A DNA stretch of 64,000 nt from Streptomyces griseus subsp. griseus (GTDB taxonomy: Bacteria > Actinomycetota > Actinomycetes > Streptomycetales > Streptomycetaceae): the NCBI RefSeq assembly GCF_000720255.1, contig NZ_JOJE01000006.1, positions 186,001-250,000 on the forward strand. Direction: 5' to 3'. The position numbers were made by a program, and so were the translations under genes. Below, one piece after another: positions 1-8,213 of this stretch; the first letter of the stretch is position 1; the number at the start of each line of letters is the position of its first letter. The notes below the pieces were generated by a model that was not told the DNA's origin, did no database searches, and worked only from the letters and a program-made list of their open reading frames with translations.

Positions 1-619
1 CACCCGTGCCACGCTCCGGGGCGAGATAACCGGCCGTCCCCACCAGCACCGAGGCGCGCGTGTACCGCGGCTCCCCGGCGTCCGGCTGCACCGAGATCCC
101 GTAGTCGGTGAGCAGCACCCGCCCGTACGGCGCCCCGCCACGGTCCGGCGCGAGCAGGATGTTCGCCGGTTTCACGTCCCGGTGCAGGACGCCCCGCTCG
201 TGCCCGGCGGTCAGCGCGTCCAGCACCGCCAGGCCGACCCGGGCGCACTCGGCGGGGGCCAGCGGGCCGCCGCGGGCCACCAGCTCGCGCAGGTCGACGG
301 CGTCCGCCACGTACTCCATGACGATCCACGGGAGCCCCTCGTGCTCCAGCACGTCGTGCACGGTGAGCACATGCGGATGGTCGCGCAGCCCCGCCGCGTG
401 CCGGGCCTCCGCACGGGCCCGGGCGACCCTGGCCTCCCGCTCGCCCTCGGCCTCGGCCGGGTCGCGGAAGGCGATTTCCTTGAGCGCGACATCACAGGCG
501 AGTCTCTGGTCGTGGGCGCGCCACACATGTCCCATGCCGCCGCTGCCCAGCGGGTTCAGCAGCAGATAACGGCCGGCGATGACCCGGCCCACTCCCGACG
601 TCGGTGATCCTGAAGGCAT
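1..619 (-). CDS. Serine/threonine protein kinase, 3' end beyond window
   Basis: Hanks-type Ser/Thr kinase read leftwards; 206 residues are visible and the rest lies beyond the left edge. The glycine loop is LGSGGMG (about residues 24-30), the ATP-binding lysine is K47 in VALKE, the catalytic loop is HRDVKPANIL with D148, the Mg-binding motif is DYG (D172; Tyr replaces the usual Phe), and the APE motif reads APER near 200. The ATG at 619 is chosen because the glycine loop follows 23 residues later, the usual spacing. It lies 52 bp downstream of a PASTA lipoprotein gene on the same strand, so the two may be co-transcribed; PASTA domains commonly accompany such kinases. The C-terminal part, which would show a membrane segment or sensor domain, is not visible. 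Confidence 0.93.
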   Translation of the reverse strand, partial: MPSGSPTSGVGRVIAGRYLLLNPLGSGGMGHVWRAHDQRLACDVALKEIAFRDPAEAEGEREARVARARAEARHAAGLRDHPHVLTVHDVLEHEGLPWIVMEYVADAVDLRELVARGGPLAPAECARVGLAVLDALTAGHERGVLHRDVKPANILLAPDRGGAPYGRVLLTDYGISVQPDAGEPRYTRASVLVGTAGYLAPERGTG

Positions 620-930
620 CCGGTGACTCCCGGGTTCTACGGGGCTTTACGGCGGTACGGCTGTGTGACCTCTACGGCTCCGGCGGGGCTTCGGGGGCGG
701 GGGGGGGCGGGCCCGGCGGAGGCTCGGGCCGTGCGCTGGGAGGCCGGGGCCGTGCGCTGGGGGGATCCGGCGGCGCGTCGGTCGTGGTCGGAGGCGCGCT
801 GGTCGGCGGGCCGGGGGACGGCGGCGGATCCGACGGGTTCGGAGGGCCGGACGGCGGGTCGTCCGGGGCCGGTGGGCTCGACGAGGCCGGCGCACCGGAC
901 GACGACCGCGGGTCGGACGACGGCGGTGGC

Positions 931-1185
931 GCGCTCGACGACGGCGGGTCGGACGACGACCGCGGTGGTGCGCTCGACGACGGCGGGTCGGACGACGACC
1001 GCGGTGGTGCGCTCGACGACCGTGGGTCGGACGAGGCAGGCGGGTTGGAGGAAGCCGGAGGGCCGGAAGACGTCGAAGGGCCGGAGGACGTCGAAGGGCT
1101 GGAAGACGTCGATGGGCCGGAGGACGTCGAAGGGCCGGAGGACGTCGAAGGGCCGGACGGAGCCGACGGGCCGGACGGAGCCGGC
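931..1185. repeat. Coding tandem repeats: 39-bp units then 18-bp units
   Basis: Two exact 39-bp units start at 931 and 970, with a partial third at 1009. Seven 18-bp units run from 1060 to 1185, most reading GGGCCGGAGGACGTCGAA or close variants. On the minus strand the 18-bp units encode GPSTSS-type hexapeptides. Unit lengths are multiples of three, so copy-number change would keep the frame. The array forms the low-complexity tail of the PASTA lipoprotein. Confidence 0.9.
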
Positions 1186-1382
1186 GGGCCGGACGACGCC
1201 GGGGGAGTGCGGGTCGGCTCCGCCCCGCCTGTGTGCGGGGGAGTGCTCTTCCCGCTGTCCCCGCCCCCGGCCACACTCAGTGTCACGTACTGCCCGAACC
1301 GCAGACGTTCCCCGGCCGGCGGGTCGGACGCGGTGACCAGGGCGTCGTCCGGCGGCCACCCCTCTCCGTCATAGGCGGCGGC

Positions 1383-1440
1383 CAGCCCCACGGCGGCCAG
1401 CCTCCGGCTCGCAGCCCCACGGCGGCCAGCCTCCGGCTCG
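1383..1440. repeat. 29-bp direct tandem duplication (frame-breaking)
   Basis: Positions 1383-1411 and 1412-1440 are identical 29-mers beginning CAGCCCCACGGCGG. Because 29 is not a multiple of three, the second copy shifts the frame of the lipoprotein gene, and deleting one copy restores a full PASTA domain. The copies abut with no target-site duplication, which fits replication slippage or an assembly artefact rather than insertion of a mobile element. Confidence 0.95.
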
Positions 1441-2308
1441 CCGCCCCGGACGTGCTCCCCGCCAGGTCGGGCACCACCCGCATCTTCCGGGTGCTGAAGC
1501 TGGTGTCCTTCTCACCCGTCGTGCCGACGGGCCGGGTGATGCCACGGTCGGGCTCGTGCACGTCGACGAGCGCGAGCCGCTCCAGCTGTCGCGAGGCCGG
1601 GCGCACGGCGACCACGGAGGACCGGTCGTACCCCTTCCACGCCGTGTCCCCGGGCGGGAACTCCACGTCGATCCGGTCGGTGTCGCCCGTGAAGGGCAGC
1701 AGCGGATTACCGCAGGAGCACTTCACCGCCGGAACTCCTTGTTCATCCACGAGAACCGCGATTCCCGCCTGGAGCAGGGAGTCGAAAGGAACGGCTTTTT
1801 CCTTCTTGTAGTCGTGGTTCTTCACGAGAGTGTCGTGACGCAGGAGCACAGGTGTGAGCCGGTCCAGGAAATCAGGAATCCCGTCGGTGGTGATGCCGAA
1901 AACGTCGCCCCACGCCCGCGCCTTCCGGTGGTTTCGCGGATCGGTGAGAAATTCCCTCAATTGTTCGACATCACAGATGCCGGGCTGTTTCGTGCCCCCG
2001 TACAGTCCGGGCGTGTCACCCTGCTGGAGACTGCCCGGCGCCGGCAGCGACCGGACCGCGGTGTCGTGGCCCAGCCCCTGACTCTCGTCGAAGAAGGGCG
2101 CGAGCGACGGAACGCCCACCGCCACGGCCTTCACCAGCAGCATCGGTGCGTCGCGGTCGCACCCACTCGTCACCAGAACGAGGACCAGCAACACGGTGAT
2201 CCGGCGGACCACACGAATTCCGGCCCCTCGCAAGAACGCGCGAAAAGTCATCACCGCTCCCCCCGGCGGTTCCCCCGACGCGCATCATGCTACTGAATGG
2301 AAAAGCGC

Positions 2309-3259
2309 TCAACGCCCCCGTGCGTTCAATGAGGCCAAATAGGCGTTGTACTCCTCGAGTTCCTTGTCGCCGTCCCGGTCCGCGGCCCGGTCCTTGCGCC
2401 TGGCCTGCCGCTGTTCCGAGCCGTACCACTGGAACAACAGAGCGACCAACACGAGTACGGACGGAATCTCGCTGAACGCCCAGGCGATACCGCCGGCCGC
2501 GTTCTGGTCGGAGAGCGCGTCGATGCCGAGGGAGGCGGGCGGGTTCCGGAACGTCTCCACCATCGGGGTCGACGCCATCATCAGCGCGATGCCGAAGAAC
2601 GCGTGGAACGGCATGCCGGCGAACAACTCCAGCATCCGCAGCAGGTACCCCGGCCGCTGCGGTCCCGGGTCCACGCCGATGATCGGCCAGAAGAACACCA
2701 CGCCCACCGCGAAGAAGTGGATCATCATCGCGATGTGCCCCGTCCTGGAGCCCATCAGGAAGTCGAAGAGGGGGGTGAAATACAGCCCGTACAGGCTGGC
2801 GATGAACAGCGGGATCGTGAACGCCGGATGCGTGATGATCCGCATGTACCGGCTGTGCAGCAGCATCAGCAGCAGCTCACGCGGCCCCTTGTGCCCGCGT
2901 CCCGCCGTGGGCAGCGCGCGCAGCGCCAGCGTGACCGGGGCGCCGAGCAGGATCAGGATCGGCGACAGCATGCTGATCACCATGTGCTGCACCATGTGCA
3001 CGCTGAACATGACCATCCCGTAGTCGTTCAGCCTCGTGCACATCATCAGCGCGATCGTCAGCACCCCGACCACGTACGAGACCGTCCGTGCCACGGACCA
3101 CGAGTCCCCCCGCCGGCGCAGCCGCACGAACCCCCACCCGTACAGCCCGAGCCCCACCAGGCAGGCCACGAGAAAGAACGGATCCGCCGACCACTGAAGC
3201 CCCCGCCCCAGCGTGAACGGCGGCAGATCCATGACCATGCCGTGCCCGCTGTGATCCAT
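2309..3259 (-). CDS. Cytochrome c oxidase assembly protein, CtaG/Caa3_CtaG family
   Basis: Polytopic membrane protein of about 316 residues with roughly seven hydrophobic segments, including FFLVACLVGLGLYGWGFV and MVISMLSPILILLGAP. It matches the CtaG/Caa3_CtaG family linked to copper delivery and assembly of cytochrome c oxidase in Gram-positive bacteria. The short N-terminus MDHSGHGMVMDL is His/Met-rich, which would suit copper binding. The ATG at 3259 is preferred over a start 69 bp upstream because AGGAG lies 8 bp before it. The C-terminus is charged and cytosolic. No other oxidase gene is adjacent, so the function rests on family resemblance. Confidence 0.85.
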   Translation of the reverse strand: MDHSGHGMVMDLPPFTLGRGLQWSADPFFLVACLVGLGLYGWGFVRLRRRGDSWSVARTVSYVVGVLTIALMMCTRLNDYGMVMFSVHMVQHMVISMLSPILILLGAPVTLALRALPTAGRGHKGPRELLLMLLHSRYMRIITHPAFTIPLFIASLYGLYFTPLFDFLMGSRTGHIAMMIHFFAVGVVFFWPIIGVDPGPQRPGYLLRMLELFAGMPFHAFFGIALMMASTPMVETFRNPPASLGIDALSDQNAAGGIAWAFSEIPSVLVLVALLFQWYGSEQRQARRKDRAADRDGDKELEEYNAYLASLNARGR

Positions 3260-3353
3260 CTCGCCGGCTCCTGTTTCGTGGGGGGATGTGCTGTCTGTCC
3301 GCCCCAAGACTAGGACGACCCCCGGCAACGCCTGTCACCGGGGGCCAGCGATG

Positions 3354-3400
3354 TGCGGCTCCGCCGCGTGGGCGCGACCAGCCACGAACGACCCGCACCC
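3354..3400 (+). repeat. Intergenic REP-like element (fragment)
   Basis: TGCGGCTCCGCCGCGTGGGC followed by GCGACCAGCC is shared almost exactly with 7341-7370 and, in reverse orientation, with 61802-61840. It fills the gap between the CtaG-like gene and pfkA. The core CGGCTCCGCCG can fold as a small hairpin. Confidence 0.7.
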
Positions 3401-3409
3401 GCCGGACGG

Positions 3410-4435
3410 CTAAAGCACGCACTCCGCTTCCGCGTACCGCTCCGCAGGAACCGTCTTCAGCGACTCCACCGCCTCCGCCAACGACACCATCACGATGTCC
3501 GTCCCCCGCAGCGCGGTCATCCGCCCGAACTCACCCCGGTGCACCGCCTCCACCGCGTGCCACCCGAACCGAGTAGCCAGCACCCGGTCGTACGCGGTAG
3601 GAGTCCCACCCCGCTGCACATGCCCGAGAATCACCGGCCGTGCCTCCTTGCCCAGCCGCCGCTCCAGCTCCACGGACAGCTGTCGGGCGATACCGGCGAA
3701 GCGCTCGTGCCCGTAGACGTCCTTGCCGCCCTCGTCGAACTCCATGGAGCCGGCCGCCGGCTTCGCCCCCTCCGCCGCGACCACGATCGCGAACCGCTTC
3801 CCCGCCTCGAACCGCTCGCCCACCTTGCGGGTCAACTCGTCGATGTCGAAGGGCCGCTCCGGCACGACGACGGCGTGCGCGCCGGCCGCCATCCCGGAGT
3901 GCAGCGCGATCCAGCCGGTGTGGCGGCCCATGACCTCCACGATCAGCACCCGCTGGTGGGACTCGGCGGTGGTCTTCAGCCGGTCCAGCGCCTCCGTCGC
4001 CACGCCCACGGCCGTGTCGAAGCCGAAGGTGACGTCGGTGACGGCGATGTCGTTGTCGATGGTCTTCGGTACGCCGACGATCGGCAGGCCGCTGTCCGAC
4101 AGCAGCCGGGCCGCCTTGAGGGTGCCCTCACCGCCGATCGGAATGATCGCGTCGAGCCCCAGCTCCTGGACATGACCCTTGGCCCGCTCCACCCCGTCCC
4201 GCAGGTGCTCGGGACGGACCCGGGAGGAGCCGAGGATCGTGCCGCCGCGGGCCAGGATGCCGCCCACGGCGTCGAGGTCGAGCTTGAGGTAGTCGCACTC
4301 CAGCAGGCCCTTCCAACCGTCGCGGAAGCCGATGACCTCGTCGCCGTGGTCGACGACGGCGCGGTGCACGACGGACCGGATGACGGCGTTCAGTCCGGGG
4401 CAGTCGCCGCCGGAGGTGAGGACACCAATGCGCAT
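3410..4435 (-). CDS. pfkA: 6-phosphofructokinase
   Basis: Catalyses phosphorylation of fructose 6-phosphate to the 1,6-bisphosphate in glycolysis; cytosolic, 341 residues. The nucleotide motif TSGGDCPG is at residues 7-14, GGEGT at 101-105, the catalytic TIDND at 125-129 and MGRHTGW near 170. Gly at the fourth position of GGEGT is the residue normally associated with ATP rather than pyrophosphate use. The ATG at 4435 begins the conserved MRIGVLTSGG; a TTG 12 bp upstream would sit directly against GAGAAGG and is less likely. The 174-bp gap upstream separates it from gatD. It is probably one of several Pfk paralogues in the genome, as is usual in Streptomyces. Confidence 0.96.
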   Translation of the reverse strand: MRIGVLTSGGDCPGLNAVIRSVVHRAVVDHGDEVIGFRDGWKGLLECDYLKLDLDAVGGILARGGTILGSSRVRPEHLRDGVERAKGHVQELGLDAIIPIGGEGTLKAARLLSDSGLPIVGVPKTIDNDIAVTDVTFGFDTAVGVATEALDRLKTTAESHQRVLIVEVMGRHTGWIALHSGMAAGAHAVVVPERPFDIDELTRKVGERFEAGKRFAIVVAAEGAKPAAGSMEFDEGGKDVYGHERFAGIARQLSVELERRLGKEARPVILGHVQRGGTPTAYDRVLATRFGWHAVEAVHRGEFGRMTALRGTDIVMVSLAEAVESLKTVPAERYAEAECVL

Positions 4436-4609
4436 AGCCCGAAACAACCTTCTCGAAGTGAGCCGGGAGCCGGACCGCGCTGTCCGGCTGGAATCCCGGC
4501 CACCCTACCGGCGGGTGGGGGGCACTCCCCATGGGGCGTCCGCCTGCTGGACGTGGCCGCACAGGTGAGCGGACAGGGCGTCAGGCGGGCTCACCGACGC
4601 CCCGTGTCG

Positions 4610-5338
4610 CTACGCGGGCTGCTGCGCGGCGGCGATGCGCTCGTTGCGCAGCGCCTCGTACCAGCGGTCGTCCGTCGGCGGCAGCGCGTTCACGTCCAGC
4701 GCCAGCTTCAGCAGCAGGTCCGCGATCAGCGGGTTGCGGGCCAGTACCGGGCCGTGCATGTACGTACCGAAGACGGTGTCGTTGTACGCGCCCTCCGTGC
4801 CGTCTCCCGTGCCGTTGCCCCTGCCGAACTGCACCCGGGCCAGCGGGCGGGCCGTGGGGCCGAGGTGGGTGATGCCCTGGTGGTTCTCGAAGCCGGTCAG
4901 CGGCGGGAGGCCCAGGCGCGGGTCGATGTCCGCGAGGACGTCACCGACGCAGCGCTCGCCCTCGCCCCGGGTCGTGGTCACGTCGAGCAGACCGAGGCCG
5001 GGCTCGCGCTGCCCGAGGTCGTTGACGAATTCCTGGCCGAGGATCTGGTAGCCGGCGCAGACCGCGAACACGATCGCGCCGTTCTGCACGGCCTGGTACA
5101 GGTGCCCGTCGCGGCGCAGCCGCTCGGCCGCGAGCCGCTGCGGGCGGTCCTCGCCGCCGCCGATCAGGTAGATGTCGCCCGAGGTCGGGATCGGCTGGTC
5201 GCTGCGCACGTCGAGCCGGGCCACGTCGAGGCCGCGCTGCCGGGCCCGGCGCTCCACGACGAGGACGTTGCCCTGGTCGCCGTACGTGCTGAGCAGGTCC
5301 GGGTAGACCCAGACCACCCGCAGCTGGTTGTCGCTCAT
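4610..5338 (-). CDS. gatD: Lipid II isoglutaminyl synthase, glutaminase subunit GatD
   Basis: Class I glutamine amidotransferase of the CobB/CobQ type, 242 residues. The nucleophile is C94 in FAVCAGYQILG and the partner His is in FGTYMHGP. With MurT it amidates the D-glutamate of the peptidoglycan stem peptide: GatD releases ammonia from glutamine and MurT activates the substrate. The start MSDNQLRVV at 5338 has AAGGA 8 bp upstream. It lies 20 bp downstream of murT on the same strand, the canonical murT-gatD operon order. Confidence 0.95.
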   Translation of the reverse strand: MSDNQLRVVWVYPDLLSTYGDQGNVLVVERRARQRGLDVARLDVRSDQPIPTSGDIYLIGGGEDRPQRLAAERLRRDGHLYQAVQNGAIVFAVCAGYQILGQEFVNDLGQREPGLGLLDVTTTRGEGERCVGDVLADIDPRLGLPPLTGFENHQGITHLGPTARPLARVQFGRGNGTGDGTEGAYNDTVFGTYMHGPVLARNPLIADLLLKLALDVNALPPTDDRWYEALRNERIAAAQQPA

Positions 5339-5358
5339 GAGGTGTTCGTCCTTCGTGG

Positions 5359-6597
5359 TCAGTTGCCGACGCGGCGGCGCAGGTCCTGGAACGCGGTGTA
5401 GTTCGCGATGACCTCGATCCGGCCGGGCGGGCACATCTGCACGGCCTGGTCGACGTTCTCGCAAACCTGGAAGTGCTGGTTGGCGACCTCCAGACGCACC
5501 GCGAGGTCCAGCTTCCGGTCGCCGATGACGAAGATCGGGTGCCCGGTGAGGCGCGTGTAGTCGACGTCCCACAGCCAGGAGGTGTCGGTGCCGTCGGCGC
5601 CGCGCGCGTTCACCGAGAGGATGACCGGGGTGGGCGGCGGGTCGATCAGGGAGAACGTCTCCAGCCAGCCGGCCGGGTTCTTGGCCAGCAGGAGCCTGAG
5701 GTCACGGCCCTGGAACTGGACGACGTCGTAGCGACCGGCGACCGCCTGCACCTGGTACATGCGCTCCAGGGCGACCTGCGGCGGCACCCCGAACACGGCG
5801 GCGACGGCCGCGGAGGAGGCGGCGTTGGCCTTGTTGGCGCGCCCCGGCAGCTGGAGGTGGATCGGCCAGGCGGACCCGTGCGGGTCGAGGACGTGGTCCC
5901 CGGACAGCGCCCAGCTCGGTGTGGGCCGCCGGAACCCGCACTCACCGCAGAACCAGTCGTCGCCGGGCCGCTGCATCACACCACCGCAGGACGGGCAGGA
6001 CCAGGCGTCGTCCTTCCACATCTGACCGGCGGCGACCCAGATCACGTTGGGGGAGGAGGAGGCGGCCCACACCACCAGCGGGTCGTCGCAGTTGGCCACG
6101 ATCACGGCCTTCGACCCCGCGAGGCCCTCACGCCAGTTCTCGGCGAGCATGCGGGTCTCGGCGGCGCGGTCGAGCTGGTCCCGGGAGAGGTTGAGCAGCG
6201 CGATGCACTTCGGAGCGGTGTCCCGGGCCACACCCGCGAGGTACTTCTCGTCGACCTCGATGACGCCGTACCGGGCCTCCGAACCACCCGCGAGCGCCGA
6301 GGTGATGCCGGCGGGCATGTTGGCGCCGAGCGCGTTGGAGACGACCGGTCCCGCGGCGCGCAGGGCCTCGGCGATGAGGCGGGTGGTGGTGGTCTTGCCG
6401 TTGGTCGCCGAGACGAGGACGACGTCCAGGTTCTGGGCGAGCCGGGCCAGCAGGTCGGGGTCGAGCTTGAGCGCCACCCGGCCGCCGATCACCGAACCGC
6501 TGCCGCGCCCCGCGGCGCGGGACGCCGCAGCGACCGCCTTGCCCGCGGTCACGGCCAGCTTGGCCCGCGGCGTGAGCGGGTCCGAGTTGCCTGACAT
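5359..6597 (-). CDS. murT: Lipid II isoglutaminyl synthase subunit MurT (Mur ligase family)
   Basis: Mur ligase-like protein of 412 residues. The ATP-binding loop is SATNGKTTTTR near residue 65; the central Mur ligase domain carries a Cys4 zinc ribbon (CPSCGG and CGECGF) that is characteristic of MurT, and the C-terminal DUF1727-type domain ends NYTAFQDLRRRVGN. It activates the stem-peptide Glu so that GatD-derived ammonia yields D-isoglutamine. The ATG at 6597 is chosen because AAGGAGGA precedes it by a few bases; the frame stays open to 6933 but without family-like sequence. It heads the murT-gatD operon and is divergent from def. Confidence 0.95.
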   Translation of the reverse strand: MSGNSDPLTPRAKLAVTAGKAVAAASRAAGRGSGSVIGGRVALKLDPDLLARLAQNLDVVLVSATNGKTTTTRLIAEALRAAGPVVSNALGANMPAGITSALAGGSEARYGVIEVDEKYLAGVARDTAPKCIALLNLSRDQLDRAAETRMLAENWREGLAGSKAVIVANCDDPLVVWAASSSPNVIWVAAGQMWKDDAWSCPSCGGVMQRPGDDWFCGECGFRRPTPSWALSGDHVLDPHGSAWPIHLQLPGRANKANAASSAAVAAVFGVPPQVALERMYQVQAVAGRYDVVQFQGRDLRLLLAKNPAGWLETFSLIDPPPTPVILSVNARGADGTDTSWLWDVDYTRLTGHPIFVIGDRKLDLAVRLEVANQHFQVCENVDQAVQMCPPGRIEVIANYTAFQDLRRRVGN

Positions 6598-6754
6598 CAG
6601 TTCTCGATCCTCCTTGCGTACGCGCCGCGCCTGAAGCCTGACGGCAACGTGGTAGGTGGTCAGCCTATCGAGATCCCCTCGCACTCCCGAACCGCGGCAC
6701 CACCTCACGCCCGTACGGCATGCGCGTGTCAGGGAGGACCGTACCCTTGCCGCC

Positions 6755-7309
6755 ATGCGAAACGGCCAGATCCCCGGCGCCCGAGGGCGCGTCCGCCCCC
6801 TCACCCTCCTCGGCGACGCGGTCCTGCACGAGCCCTGCCGGGAGGTCACCGCGTTCGGCCCCGAACTGGGGGACCTGGTGGAGGACTTGTTCGCCACCAT
6901 GTACGCCGCCCAGGGCGTGGGCCTGGCCGCCAACCAGATCGGCGAGCCCCTCCGCGTCTTCGTCTACGACTGCCCCGACGACGATGACGTCCGCCACCTG
7001 GGTCATGTGATCAACCCCCGCCTTGTCGAGGCCGACGGAGTCGTCATTCGAGGCCCCGAGGGCTGCCTTTCCCTACCGGGCCTGGAAGCCGGCACGGAAC
7101 GCTACGACCACGCGGTCATCGAGGGCTTCACGATGACGGGGGACCGGCTGAGGGTCCACGGGACGGGCTGGTTCGCGAGGTGCTTGCAGCACGAGTACGA
7201 CCACGTGGAGGGCACGATCTACGCCGACCACTTGAAGGGCTGGCGCCACCGCAGACTGATGCGACAAGCAGGGCGGGCTTCTTGGTACAGGGGAACCGTG
7301 CCTGCTTAG
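6755..7309 (+). CDS. def: Peptide deformylase
   Basis: Removes the N-formyl group from nascent proteins using a metal ion. All three family motifs are present: GVGLAANQIG (about residues 54-63), EGCLS (metal Cys) and QHEYDHVEG (HExxH-type metal ligands). The length of 184 residues is normal. The ATG at 6755 begins MRNGQIPGARG; the GGGAGG at 6733 is 16-17 bp away, too far for a good ribosome site, so the start is uncertain and a leaderless message is possible. It is divergent from murT, sharing a 157-bp intergenic region. Confidence 0.95.
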   Translation: MRNGQIPGARGRVRPLTLLGDAVLHEPCREVTAFGPELGDLVEDLFATMYAAQGVGLAANQIGEPLRVFVYDCPDDDDVRHLGHVINPRLVEADGVVIRGPEGCLSLPGLEAGTERYDHAVIEGFTMTGDRLRVHGTGWFARCLQHEYDHVEGTIYADHLKGWRHRRLMRQAGRASWYRGTVPA

Positions 7310-7380
7310 GGGCGCGGGGCTGTATCGATTTGCGGCTCCGCCGCGTGGGCGCGACCAGCCCCCACGACCCGCAGACGAGA
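7310..7380 (+). repeat. Intergenic REP-like element
   Basis: Starts GGGGCGCGGGGCTGTAT, then carries TGCGGCTCCGCCGCGTGGGC and GCGACCAGCC. It is the best copy in the window of a repeat also seen at 3354, 9485 (part) and 61802 (reverse). It lies between the convergent def and tetR-like genes, where it may also serve as a terminator. Confidence 0.75.
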
Positions 7381-7388
7381 CACAACCC

Positions 7389-8033
7389 CTAGAAGCCGGG
7401 ACCCCCTATCTTGTCCCCGGCCGCCGCAAGCCGACCCCACAACAGGTCAGCCAAACTCCGGACCAACTCCGCCCGAGAACAAGGGCGTTCGCCCAGCCAC
7501 CAGTCCCCGGCAGCGTGCATCATCCCGACGATCCCATGCCCCCACACCCGCGCCAGCCGCTGTCCGCCCGGCCCGAGATCCAACCGGTCCTCGATGACCT
7601 GCGCCAGCTCCTCACCCATCCGACGGAGCAGCGGAGCGGAGTGCTTCCCCACGTCGAACCCCTGCTCCCCGCCCTGCCCGCCCTCGGACGGATGCATCAG
7701 GAAGCGGTACACCTGGGGCCGCGCCTCGATCGCCGCGAGGTACGTGTCGAGCGTCGCCTCCACCCGCTCCCGCCGGTCCGCGGGAGCGTCCAGTGCGGCC
7801 CGCAGCGAGTCCAGCAACGCGTCCGTGTGCCGTTTGGCCAACGCCGCGTAAAGTCCACCCTTGTCGCCGAAGTGGCGGTAGAGAATGGGCTTGGTGATAC
7901 CCGCCTCGGCGGCGATCGCGTTCATCGAGGCCTGCGGGCCGTCACGCAGCACCACCCGGTCCGCGGCCTCCAGCAGCTCCCGACGCCGGCGGTCGGCGGA
8001 GCGCTGCTGCTCGGTCCGCTGCGTGGTGTCCAT
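7389..8033 (-). CDS. TetR/AcrR family transcriptional regulator
   Basis: TetR-type repressor of 214 residues. The N-terminal helix-turn-helix is at about residues 20-60 (LLEAADRVVLRDGPQASMNAI, then AGITKPILYRHFGDKGGLY, the typical recognition-helix sequence). The larger C-terminal part is a helical ligand and dimerisation domain. It is divergent from an acyl-CoA dehydrogenase gene, and a perfect dyad lies between them at 8149-8168, so the likely target is that gene and itself, with an acyl-CoA as plausible ligand (inference). The ATG at 8033 has GGGGAGAG just upstream. Confidence 0.93.
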   Translation of the reverse strand: MDTTQRTEQQRSADRRRRELLEAADRVVLRDGPQASMNAIAAEAGITKPILYRHFGDKGGLYAALAKRHTDALLDSLRAALDAPADRRERVEATLDTYLAAIEARPQVYRFLMHPSEGGQGGEQGFDVGKHSAPLLRRMGEELAQVIEDRLDLGPGGQRLARVWGHGIVGMMHAAGDWWLGERPCSRAELVRSLADLLWGRLAAAGDKIGGPGF

Positions 8034-8148
8034 GGTCTCTCCCCACCCGTGCTGATTCGATGACGCCTGCGCAAACTAACACCTGACAGCAGCCTGACAT
8101 CGAACGGGCTGCCGAGCTGCCGTCCGGAGTTGACTTTTCCTACCGACC

Positions 8149-8168
8149 GGTAACACACTCGTGTTACC
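8149..8168. promoter_or_regulatory. Probable TetR-family operator
   Basis: GGTAACACACTCGTGTTACC is an inverted repeat with perfect 8-bp arms and a 4-bp spacer, between the divergent tetR-like and acyl-CoA dehydrogenase genes. A second short dyad, TACCG-AC-CGGTA, overlaps its left side (8141-8152). TTGACT at 8130-8135 could be a -35 element, but I do not see a good -10. Confidence 0.65.
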
Positions 8169-8213
8169 GCAAGTAACATGCACGTTGACTCGTGCGCCGC
8201 CGCTGGAGGGGAC

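Larger units (their letters stand above)
672..2254 (-). pseudogene. DUF6777-like PASTA lipoprotein, frameshifted by a 29-bp tandem duplication
   Basis: The N-terminal half (from 2254) has a lipoprotein signal: two arginines, a run of Val/Leu and lipobox TSGC with Cys32. A conserved body follows (TPGLYGGTK, a Cys-Asp-Val motif, LLQAGIAVLVDEQGVPAVKC) that I recognise as the streptomycete DUF6777 family. The frame is lost inside a PASTA domain. Removing one copy of the duplication at 1383-1440 joins RRLAAVGL directly to AAAYDGEGWPPDD and restores a complete PASTA domain ending YVTLSVAGG, followed by about 190 residues of Ser/Pro-rich repeats to a stop at 672. As sequenced, translation from 2254 continues out of frame to 1283. 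The protein would be anchored outside the membrane and might work with the downstream kinase; that link is inference from adjacency. Confidence 0.75.

Noticed and set aside
931..1185. CRISPR-like array
   Set aside because: The 39-bp and 18-bp units abut directly without unique spacers, and they encode a Ser/Pro tail.
604..1374. Gly/Asp-rich plus-strand frame over the tandem repeats
   Set aside because: Repeats are open in most frames. The minus strand carries the PASTA domain and joins the lipoprotein, so it is the coding strand.
3353..5401. 682-codon plus-strand frame
   Set aside because: Antisense shadow of pfkA, gatD and the end of murT; its protein is His/Arg/Val-rich with no recognisable motif.
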